A DNA stretch of 14,178 bases. It comes from Microbacteriaceae bacterium. Lineage in GTDB: Bacteria > Actinomycetota > Actinomycetes > Actinomycetales > Microbacteriaceae. The stretch lies in NCBI GenBank assembly GCA_017744755.1, contig JAGIAU010000029.1:1-14178 (forward strand), written 5' to 3'. This document shows positions 1-5,099 of the stretch, piece after piece. Position 1 is the stretch's first letter, and every line of letters begins with the position of its first letter. A program made the position numbers and the translations under genes. Under the pieces are notes generated by a model, which was not told where the DNA came from, searched no databases, and saw nothing but the letters and a program-made list of their open reading frames with translations.

Positions 1-748
1 GGTCGAACCAGCTCCCGACGTGCAGCACCGGCACGTCGACGTGCGCGAGCTCGGCGGCGCCGACGCGGGTGTCCGCGAAATAGCCGGCGTCCTCCCGGTG
101 CGCGAGCGGCCCCGCCCACAGCTCCGGGAAGCGCGCGAGATAGGGGCGGTCGGCGAGCGGCAGCGCCCCGTACCGGACGTCCCCCGTGAGATGCGCCGCG
201 AGGTCCGCCTCGGCGCCCGCCCGCTCCTCGGCCGGCAGGCCCGCGATGAGCGCCGGCGCGACGAAGGGCAGGGCGGGCCAGTCGACGTCGTTCTGCAGGG
301 CGAGGACGCCGTCGAGGAACGTCCTGTCGCTGTACTCGTCGGTCGACGGCTGCATCACGACGGCCGCGGCGAGGTGCGGCGGCCGCGCGATGGCGGCGCT
401 CATCGCGGTGTGGCCGAGATAGGAGAGCCCGTAGACGCCGACGCGCCCGTCCGACCACGGCTGCGCCGCCGCCCACTCCACCGTGTCGTGACCGTCCTGG
501 CGGTCGTCCCGCATGATCCGCCAGCGCCCGTCCGAGGCGTGCAGCCCGCGCTTGTCCTGGACGACGACGGCGTAGCCGCGCGCGACGAGCGCCGCGGTGT
601 CGGCCGTGAGCGCGATGCCGGTGTGCTTCCCGTACGCGGTCCGGGTGACGAGGACGGGCGCCGGCAGCGCGTCGGGGAGATGCACGTCGGCGCGGAGCAC
701 CGTGCCGTCGCGCATGGGGATCCCGACGTCGGTCCTGATCTCGGGCAT
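1..748 (-). CDS. CocE/NonD family serine hydrolase (S15 fold), C-terminus beyond window
   Basis: Alpha/beta hydrolase of the CocE/NonD (X-Pro dipeptidyl-peptidase S15) group, which hydrolyses esters or amides by a Ser-Asp-His triad. Visible: an N-terminal MRDG...ADVHLP segment (residues 12-25), TAYGK (37-41, the Tyr is an oxyanion-hole candidate), GYAVVVQDKRG (58-68), DTVEWAAAQPW (88-98), then the nucleophile elbow GLSYLG with Ser109 (codon 422-424). The last complete residue is the Asp of VGSWFD, which matches the catalytic Asp of the family, so the His and the C-terminal jelly-roll domain lie outside the window. The start ATG (746-748) is chosen because AGGAGG (757-762) lies 8 nt upstream and the family signature begins directly after. 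No signal peptide is seen, so it is probably cytoplasmic. Divergent from dps. Family call is firm; the substrate cannot be told. Confidence 0.88.
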   Translation of the reverse strand, partial: MPEIRTDVGIPMRDGTVLRADVHLPDALPAPVLVTRTAYGKHTGIALTADTAALVARGYAVVVQDKRGLHASDGRWRIMRDDRQDGHDTVEWAAAQPWSDGRVGVYGLSYLGHTAMSAAIARPPHLAAAVVMQPSTDEYSDRTFLDGVLALQNDVDWPALPFVAPALIAGLPAEERAGAEADLAAHLTGDVRYGALPLADRPYLARFPELWAGPLAHREDAGYFADTRVGAAELAHVDVPVLHVGSWFD

Positions 749-798
749 GGCCTGCTCCTCCTGCGGCACCGCGCCGTGCCCGCCTCCTCAGTATGGCC

Positions 799-827
799 CG
801 GCTAGCACCGGCCCACCGGTCCGTCAA
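799..827 (-). promoter_or_regulatory. Candidate promoter of the CocE-type hydrolase with a palindrome in its spacer
   Basis: On the minus strand TTGACG (822-827, 5/6 to the -35 consensus) is followed after exactly 17 nt by TAGCCG (799-804, a weak -10). This would place the transcript start near 792 and leave a leader of about 45 nt containing the AGGAGG site. The spacer contains the palindrome ACCGG-CCCA-CCGGT (807-820). The -35 is convincing; the -10 is poor, so this remains a prediction by eye. Confidence 0.35.
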
Positions 828-855
828 GCCGCTGGGACGCCGCCCGAGCGCGTTC

Positions 856-861
856 TACCGT
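856..861 (+). promoter_or_regulatory. Candidate -10 box (TACCGT) of a leaderless dps transcript
   Basis: TACCGT fits the actinobacterial TAnnnT -10 pattern and ends 6 nt before the dps ATG at 868, the spacing expected when transcription starts on or next to the start codon. No Shine-Dalgarno sequence precedes this ATG, which supports a leaderless message. No good -35 is visible (TGGGAC at 833-838 is a poor match). Confidence 0.35.
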
Positions 862-867
862 CGATCC

Positions 868-1443
868 ATGGCAACGACGACGAAGACCCGGACCCAGCAC
901 ACGCGCAGCGCCGGCAGCCGAGGCGGCGCGAGCGGCGCCCGGAACGGAGCACGGGCGACGAGGCTCGAGCACGCCGAGCACGGCTTCACGGCCTCCCCGC
1001 AGCTCATCGGTCACCTGCAGGCCGTGCTCGTGGACCTCATCGAGCTCGCGACGCAGATGAAGCAGGCGCACTGGAGCGTGGTGGGCCGGAACTTCCGCGA
1101 CCTGCACCTGCAGCTCGACGAGATCATCGAGGAGGCCAGGCGCTTCGGCGACGAGGTCGCGGAGCGGCTGCGCGCGCTGCACGGCGTGCCGGACGGCCGG
1201 AGCACGACGGTCGCGGCGACGACGACGCTCGGCGCGTTCCCCGACGGCGAGGTCGACACCGCCGAGACGGTCGACCTCGTGACGGCGCGCGTCGAGGCGG
1301 TCGTGGCGACCTGCCGCCGCGTCCACGACGAGGTCGACGAGGAGGACCCGACGACCTCCGATCTGCTGCACGAGATCATCGCCCGCTTCGAGCAGTTCGC
1401 CTGGATGGTCAGCGCGGAGAACCGCACCCCGGCGAGCCGGTAG
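868..1443 (+). CDS. dps: Dps-type ferritin-like iron-storage/DNA-protection protein
   Basis: 191 aa. Dps proteins form dodecamers that oxidise Fe(II) with H2O2, store the iron and can coat DNA in the nucleoid. The full inter-subunit ferroxidase set is present with canonical spacing: His68 (in AHWSV), His80 (in RDLH), Asp84, Asp95 and Glu99 (in GDEVAER), i.e. +12, +16, +27 and +31 from the first His. Residues 1-32 form a low-complexity tail rich in Arg, Lys, Thr, Ser and Gly; such tails bind DNA in several Dps proteins, so DNA binding is inferred. Start at 868 rather than the in-frame ATG at 793, because the upstream residues are not Dps-like and a TACCGT box sits just before 868. It is convergent with encapsulin, 27 nt between stops. 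The C-terminus (ENRTPASR) shows no encapsulin cargo signal. Confidence 0.93.
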   Translation: MATTTKTRTQHTRSAGSRGGASGARNGARATRLEHAEHGFTASPQLIGHLQAVLVDLIELATQMKQAHWSVVGRNFRDLHLQLDEIIEEARRFGDEVAERLRALHGVPDGRSTTVAATTTLGAFPDGEVDTAETVDLVTARVEAVVATCRRVHDEVDEEDPTTSDLLHEIIARFEQFAWMVSAENRTPASR

Positions 1444-1448
1444 AACGC

Positions 1449-1463
1449 CCGGATCGCGTCCGG
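1449..1463. terminator. Short hairpin between convergent dps and encapsulin stops
   Basis: CCGGA (1449-1453), loop TCGCG, TCCGG (1459-1463) can form a 5-bp GC-rich stem in the 27-nt gap between the two convergent stop codons. It could serve both strands. There is no T-run on either side, so it is not a standard intrinsic terminator. Confidence 0.2.
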
Positions 1464-1470
1464 CTCCCGC

Positions 1471-2277
1471 TCAGGCCGTCTGGATGGCGACCGCGGCCTC
1501 GGGCGTCGCGACGCGGAAGCTCAGCGTCTCCTCGAGGTACAGGCGGATCGCCTCGGCGTCGTGCGAGTCGTAGCCGAGCGAGAGGTCCTCGCCGAGCTCG
1601 AGGAGGTAGTCGCCGCCGCGGAGGCTCAGCACGACGCCGCCCTCGATGCCCGGCACCCATTCGATGGGGCCGCCGAGGATGTCGCCGAGGCGGCGCACGA
1701 GCGGGTACCCGCCGGAGTCGCTGCCCTCGACGATCGCGGCCCACTCGGCGGGACCGAGGGCGAGGCCGTAGGGACCGCCGACGCCGGCCCGTTTGAGGGT
1801 CGCGACGGCGGTCGCGACGAGGTCGTCGTAGGCCGCCGCGCCGGATGACCAGCGCAGCGGCGCATGCGGCGACGCGGGCACGATGCCGATGATGCCGACG
1901 GCCTCCCAGCCGGCGAAGACGGCCGCGTTCTCGACGCTCGCGACGCGGTGCGCGGCCTCGTCGAGGGGGCCGAGGTCGACGTCGACGGCGCCGCGGGTCG
2001 CGTTGACGAGCTCCTCGCGCTGCAGCGAGAAGTCGCCGCGCACCTCGGTGAGCGGCAGCACGCTGCGGCTGCGGGCGATGACGCCGTCGGCGGGCGCCGC
2101 GACGACGGCGCCGACGCGGCCGAGGTTCGTCGCGGAGTGCTCCCAGCCCTTGGGGCCTTCGAGGTCGACGAGGCGCCGGGCGCCGAGCGCGACGGTGAGG
2201 CGGTCCTTCGCCTCCTGGTCGAGCAGATCCCAGACCTCGGCGGGGATGGGGGCGTGACGGCGGAGCAGGTGGCTCAT
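1471..2277 (-). CDS. enc: Family 1 encapsulin shell protein (linocin/CFP29 type)
   Basis: 268 aa, the usual size for family 1 encapsulins with the HK97 phage-capsid fold; 60 copies usually build a T=1 shell of about 24 nm that encloses a cargo enzyme. Visible: the N-terminal arm and helix HLLRRHAPIPAEVW...LDQEAKDRL (3-27), the conserved RRLVDLEGPKGWEHSATNLGR stretch (34-54), whose preceding helix helps form the cargo-binding groove, LPLTEVRGDFSL (74-85), FAGW (121-124), GGPYGLALGPAEWA (167-180), GGYPLV (189-194) and the C-terminal SLGYDSHD...LYLEETLSFRVATPEA (233-261). The start ATG (2275-2277) overlaps the DyP stop as ATGA, and GAGGAG about 6 nt upstream supports it; an in-frame ATG at 2394 lies inside DyP and is unlikely. 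Translation is probably coupled to DyP, its cargo. Confidence 0.96.
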   Translation of the reverse strand: MSHLLRRHAPIPAEVWDLLDQEAKDRLTVALGARRLVDLEGPKGWEHSATNLGRVGAVVAAPADGVIARSRSVLPLTEVRGDFSLQREELVNATRGAVDVDLGPLDEAAHRVASVENAAVFAGWEAVGIIGIVPASPHAPLRWSSGAAAYDDLVATAVATLKRAGVGGPYGLALGPAEWAAIVEGSDSGGYPLVRRLGDILGGPIEWVPGIEGGVVLSLRGGDYLLELGEDLSLGYDSHDAEAIRLYLEETLSFRVATPEAAVAIQTA

Positions 2278-3386
2278 GGGGTCTCCTCGGGGCGGGGGTC
2301 CGCGATGGTCGGGATGGTCGGGGCGGTCGGGGCGCGCAGTGAGCCGATGCCGAGCGATTCCCTGCGGTCGGCGAAGGGGAGTTCCGCGAGCCACTCGGCG
2401 TCGGCGCCGTCCGGGGCGCCCGGGGCGGCGGAGGCCGCCGGGTCGGCGAGCGAGCGCAGCACGGCGTTCGACGGCACGAAGAACGTGCTGCCCGTGACGG
2501 CGCGCGAGACGTCGAGGATGCGGTCGTGGTACCCGGCCGGCTCGCCGACGAACATGCGCTCCAGCATCCGCTCGATGACCCAGAGCCGTCGCGTGTAGCC
2601 GATGAAGTAGGTGCCGAACTCGCCGTGGCCCGGCCGGCCGAACGGCATGTTGTCGCGCAGGATCGGGAGCTCGCCGCCGTCCTCGCCCTCGATCGTGGCG
2701 AGCGTCTTGTGGGCGAGCTGCGGACCCGCGGCGTCGGGCAGCTCGACGTTGTCGGCCTTGGTGCGGCCGATGACGGCCTCCTGCTCCTCGGTGGACAGCT
2801 CGGCCCAGGCGCGCAGATCGTGCAGGTACTTCTGCACGACGACGTAGCTGCCGCCCGCGAAGCCGGGGTCCTCGGCGCCGATGAGGGCCGCGGCGGGCAG
2901 ATCGGCGCCGTTCGGGTTCGCGGTGCCGTCGACGAAGCCGAGGACGTCGCGCGCATCGAAATAGCGGAAGCCCTGCGTCTCATCGACGACGGTCACCGCA
3001 TCCCCGAGCTCGTCGAGCAGGAGCCGCTCGAACTCGAAGCAGAGGTCGGCGCGCTCCGCGCGGATGTGGAAGAGCAGGTCGCCCGGCGTCGCGGGCGCCG
3101 TGTGCACGGCGCCGACGACGGGGGAGAACGCCCGCAGCTCGAGCGGCCGGCGAGCCGGCGAGAGCCGATCCCAGATCGCCTCGCCGAGGCCGACGACGCA
3201 GGACAGGCCCGCGTTCAGGTCGCGGAAGCCGACCGTCTTCACGAGCCCGTCGATGCCGGACACCACGCCGCGCACGGTCTCGCGCGCCTCGTCCCGGTCG
3301 CGGACCGTGACGACGAGGAACACGGCGAAGCGCGACAGCGGCGCGTCGGTCCGCTGCGCGTCGATCGGGACGCGGTCGCCGGCCAT
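2274..3386 (-). CDS. dyp: B-type dye-decolorizing heme peroxidase with encapsulin cargo tail
   Basis: 370 aa. DyP peroxidases use H2O2 to oxidise dyes, phenolics, Mn(II) or unknown physiological substrates. The active site is complete: Asp153 in GFVDGTANP, proximal heme ligand His226 (LAHKTL), distal Arg244 and Asn246 (LRDNMPFG); from memory these numbers coincide with Rhodococcus jostii DypB. The catalytic domain ends near residue 315. A flexible Ala/Pro/Gly-rich linker (316-330) follows, then SLGIGSLR (344-351), the classic cargo-loading peptide, and a 19-residue Pro/Thr tail. Start at 3386 because AAGGAGG lies 5 nt upstream. No Tat or Sec signal, as expected for a protein packaged in the cytoplasm. 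First gene of the DyP-encapsulin operon, divergent from a molybdoenzyme operon. Confidence 0.96.
   Translation of the reverse strand: MAGDRVPIDAQRTDAPLSRFAVFLVVTVRDRDEARETVRGVVSGIDGLVKTVGFRDLNAGLSCVVGLGEAIWDRLSPARRPLELRAFSPVVGAVHTAPATPGDLLFHIRAERADLCFEFERLLLDELGDAVTVVDETQGFRYFDARDVLGFVDGTANPNGADLPAAALIGAEDPGFAGGSYVVVQKYLHDLRAWAELSTEEQEAVIGRTKADNVELPDAAGPQLAHKTLATIEGEDGGELPILRDNMPFGRPGHGEFGTYFIGYTRRLWVIERMLERMFVGEPAGYHDRILDVSRAVTGSTFFVPSNAVLRSLADPAASAAPGAPDGADAEWLAELPFADRRESLGIGSLRAPTAPTIPTIADPRPEETP
2304..2330 (-). repeat. Three tandem 9-bp units encoding Pro-Thr-(Ala/Ile) after the cargo signal
   Basis: In the DyP reading direction the units are CCGACCGCC, CCGACCATC and CCGACCATC, coding PTA-PTI-PTI (residues 353-361). 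They lie directly after the cargo-loading peptide. Units 2 and 3 are identical. This looks like a recent in-frame duplication that lengthens the C-terminal tail. Confidence 0.85.
2334..2357 (-). other. Encapsulin cargo-loading peptide (SLGIGSLR) in DyP
   Basis: DyP residues 344-351 read SLGIGSLR, matching the SLGIGSLK-type consensus known from Brevibacterium linens and other encapsulin-associated DyP peroxidases. These peptides dock in a hydrophobic groove on the inner face of the shell. The core is intact, with only a conservative Lys-to-Arg change at the last position. Unlike many examples, the signal is followed by 19 further residues. Confidence 0.93.
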
Positions 3387-3391
3387 GGGAA

Positions 3392-3398
3392 CCTCCTT
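3392..3398 (-). promoter_or_regulatory. Strong Shine-Dalgarno site of DyP
   Basis: AAGGAGG on the minus strand lies 5 nt before the ATG at 3384-3386 and fixes the start of DyP against the in-frame upstream ATG at 3425. It is among the strongest ribosome-binding sites in the window, in line with an abundant cargo enzyme. Confidence 0.75.
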
Positions 3399-3431
3399 CC
3401 GGACGAGTCTGTCGCCAGCGCGCACCTGCGT

Positions 3432-3437
3432 CTACAG
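3432..3437 (+). promoter_or_regulatory. Candidate -10 (TACAGT) of the molybdoenzyme operon
   Basis: TACAGT fits TAnnnT and would start transcription about 32 nt upstream of the ATG at 3476, leaving room for the GGAGG site at 3467-3471. The candidate -35, CTGTCG (3409-3414, spacer 17), is weak. The 89-bp region 3387-3475 must also hold the promoter of the divergent DyP-encapsulin operon; I could not pick one out there with confidence. Confidence 0.3.
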
Positions 3438-3475
3438 TGAGCGCATCCATCTCCCGCCCCGCCGTCGGAGGTCTC

Positions 3476-4069
3476 ATGTCCTTCTTCAACCTCGGCTTCA
3501 CCGGCCGCCGCCGCGAGGACGACCCGCGGCTGCCCCCAGGGCAGCGCCTCGCGCATGACTGGCCCATCCTCTCGGCGGAGCCGACGCCGCAGCTGTCGAC
3601 GGACGAATGGGAGTTCACCATCCGCACGGAGTCGGGATCCGTCCACAAGTGGAGCTGGGACGAGCTGCTCGCGGTCGGCGTGGAGGACGTGACGGTGGAC
3701 ATCCACTGCGTGACGCACTGGTCGAAGCTCGACATGGCGTGGCGCGGCGTGCCCCTCGACAGGCTCTTCGCGGACGTGGAGACCGAGTACGAGTACGTCA
3801 TGGCGCACAGCTACGGCGGCTACACGACGAACGTGCCGCTCGAGGAGCTGCTCGACGGCCAGGCATGGATCGCGACGGAGGCGGAGGGCGAGCCGCTCGA
3901 CCCCGAGCACGGCGGCCCCGCGCGGCTGCTCGTCCCGCACCTCTACTTCTGGAAGAGCGCGAAGTGGATCCGCGGGCTGCGGATGATGGAGTCGGACGAG
4001 CCCGGCTTCTGGGAGCAGAACGGCTACCACCTGCACGGCGACCCCTGGACCGAGGAACGCTATTGGTGA
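3476..4069 (+). CDS. Cytosolic molybdopterin-dependent oxidoreductase (sulfite oxidase/MsrP-like fold)
   Basis: 197 aa, essentially a single Mo-cofactor domain of the sulfite-oxidase (SUOX/YedY) fold without dimerisation domain or heme. Motifs: DWPILSAEPTP (28-38), the FTIR...W.WDELLA segment (48-66), DIHCVTHWSKLDMAWRGVPL (75-94) with Cys78 as predicted Mo ligand, AHSYGGYTTNVPLEELL (110-126), GGPARLLVPHLYFWKSAKWIRGLRMM (146-171). No twin-arginine signal, unlike periplasmic MsrP, so cytoplasmic action is inferred. Start at 3476 fits GGAGG at 3467-3471. Its stop overlaps the GTG of the next gene (GTGA, 4066-4069), so it is probably coupled to its own reductase. Substrate unknown; sulfite, methionine sulfoxide or another S/N-oxide are possibilities. 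Confidence 0.9.
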   Translation: MSFFNLGFTGRRREDDPRLPPGQRLAHDWPILSAEPTPQLSTDEWEFTIRTESGSVHKWSWDELLAVGVEDVTVDIHCVTHWSKLDMAWRGVPLDRLFADVETEYEYVMAHSYGGYTTNVPLEELLDGQAWIATEAEGEPLDPEHGGPARLLVPHLYFWKSAKWIRGLRMMESDEPGFWEQNGYHLHGDPWTEERYW

Positions 4070-4815
4070 CGGCCGGGCGACCCGTCGCCTGGCACCGGGC
4101 CCGCGTCGTCGAGGCGCGCGCGGAGACGCCGCGCTCGCGGCGCCTCGTGCTCGACGTCCCGACGTGGCCCGGCAACGACGCCGGCTCGCACCTCGACATC
4201 CGGCTGACCGCGCCGGACGGCTACCAGGCGAGCCGCTCCTATTCGGTCGGCTCCTCCGGCGACGGGACGCGCGTCGTCCTCGTCGTCGACGAGGTGCCGG
4301 ACGGCGAGGTCTCGCCGTACCTCGTGCGCGGCCTGCAGCTCGGCGACGAGCTGGAGGTGCACGGGCCGCTCGGGCGCTTCTTCGTGTGGCGGCCTCCGGG
4401 AGCGGGCGCCGATCCCGCGGCGCTCGCCCCCGTGCAGCTCATCGCGGGCGGCTCCGGCGTCGTCCCGCTCTTCGCCATGGCGAGCGCGCACGAGGCGGCG
4501 CGGGACGCGACGGAGCTCCGGCTGCTCTATTCCGTGCGTTCGCCGGAGGACGCGTTCTTCCGCGAGGAGATCGCGACGTTCGAGGCGACCCGCGTCGACT
4601 GGGCGTTCACCCGCCGGGCGCCGGACGGTGCGACGCGTCCGCCCGGCCGCCTGACCCGGGAGGCGCTCGCGGAGCTCGCGGTCGGGGCGGAACGCGCCCC
4701 GCGCGTCTTCGTCTGCGGCCCGACCGCCTTCGTGGAGGCGGTGGCCGGCTGGCTCGTCGAGCTCGGCCACGCGCCGGCCGCGATCCGCACCGAGCGATTC
4801 GGAGGCACCCCATGA
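4066..4815 (+). CDS. FAD/NAD(P)-binding ferredoxin-reductase-type flavoprotein
   Basis: 249 aa, with GTG start overlapping the previous stop. Domains in order: an FAD-binding beta-barrel with the RxYS signature in SRSYSVGSS (residues 61-69), a GPLGRFFVW segment (103-111) typical of the flavin domain, then an NAD(P)-binding domain with AGGSGVVPLF (127-136) and VFVCGPTAFVEAV (213-225), ending in RTERFG. No [2Fe-2S] domain is present, so it is the short FNR-like type. Given the overlap with the molybdoenzyme and with the zinc-ribbon gene downstream (ATGA, 4812-4815), it most likely passes electrons between NAD(P)H and the Mo protein. That partnership is inferred from gene order. The GTG start is preferred because no closer in-frame ATG exists and the protein fits the family from there. 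Confidence 0.9.
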   Translation: MTAGRPVAWHRARVVEARAETPRSRRLVLDVPTWPGNDAGSHLDIRLTAPDGYQASRSYSVGSSGDGTRVVLVVDEVPDGEVSPYLVRGLQLGDELEVHGPLGRFFVWRPPGAGADPAALAPVQLIAGGSGVVPLFAMASAHEAARDATELRLLYSVRSPEDAFFREEIATFEATRVDWAFTRRAPDGATRPPGRLTREALAELAVGAERAPRVFVCGPTAFVEAVAGWLVELGHAPAAIRTERFGGTP

Positions 4816-5090
4816 CCGTCCTCGACGGCAACGCGCTCGCCGGCGAGCTCGCCGACGTCCTCGGCCGCGACCTGACCGCGACGGACGGCCGCTGCGCCGG
4901 CTGCGGGCACGTCGCCGCCCTCGCCGACACGATCCTGCTGGCCAGCGCGATGGGCCGCGTGCTGCGCTGCCGCGGCTGCCTCGGCGTGCTCGTCGTCGTC
5001 GTGACCGGCGCGGACGGGATCTCCCGGCTCGCGACGATCGCCGTCCGCGAGTGGACGGGACTTCCGCCCGGACAGGCCGCCCCGCGCTAA
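4812..5090 (+). CDS. DUF6510-type small zinc-ribbon protein
   Basis: 92 aa. It begins with LDGNALAGELADVLGRDLTA (4-23) and carries two CxxC pairs, Cys28/Cys31 (GRCAGCGH) and Cys53/Cys56 (LRCRGCLG), which can bind one zinc or possibly an Fe-S centre; a hydrophobic VLVVVVTG strand follows. This matches the DUF6510 family as I remember it, whose function is not established. It starts inside the reductase stop (ATGA), so it is made together with the molybdoenzyme and flavoprotein and may be an assembly factor or electron-transfer partner of them. No membrane segment. The next gene begins 9 nt downstream. Confidence 0.85.
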   Translation: MTVLDGNALAGELADVLGRDLTATDGRCAGCGHVAALADTILLASAMGRVLRCRGCLGVLVVVVTGADGISRLATIAVREWTGLPPGQAAPR

Positions 5091-5099
5091 GGTGCGAGC

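Noticed and set aside
765..780. GGCAC-N6-GTGCC hairpin as terminator or riboswitch upstream of the hydrolase
   Set aside because: The 5-bp stem has no T-run and lies in the short leader; such repeats are expected by chance at this GC content.
597..1796. A 399-codon plus-strand frame covering dps
   Set aside because: It is the wrong frame of dps and antisense of the hydrolase and encapsulin; those frames hold all conserved residues.
2278..2394. Longer encapsulin N-terminus from an in-frame ATG at 2394
   Set aside because: The added 39 residues are Arg/Pro/His-rich, unlike any encapsulin N-terminus, and lie inside the DyP tail; the ATGA start fits the family exactly.
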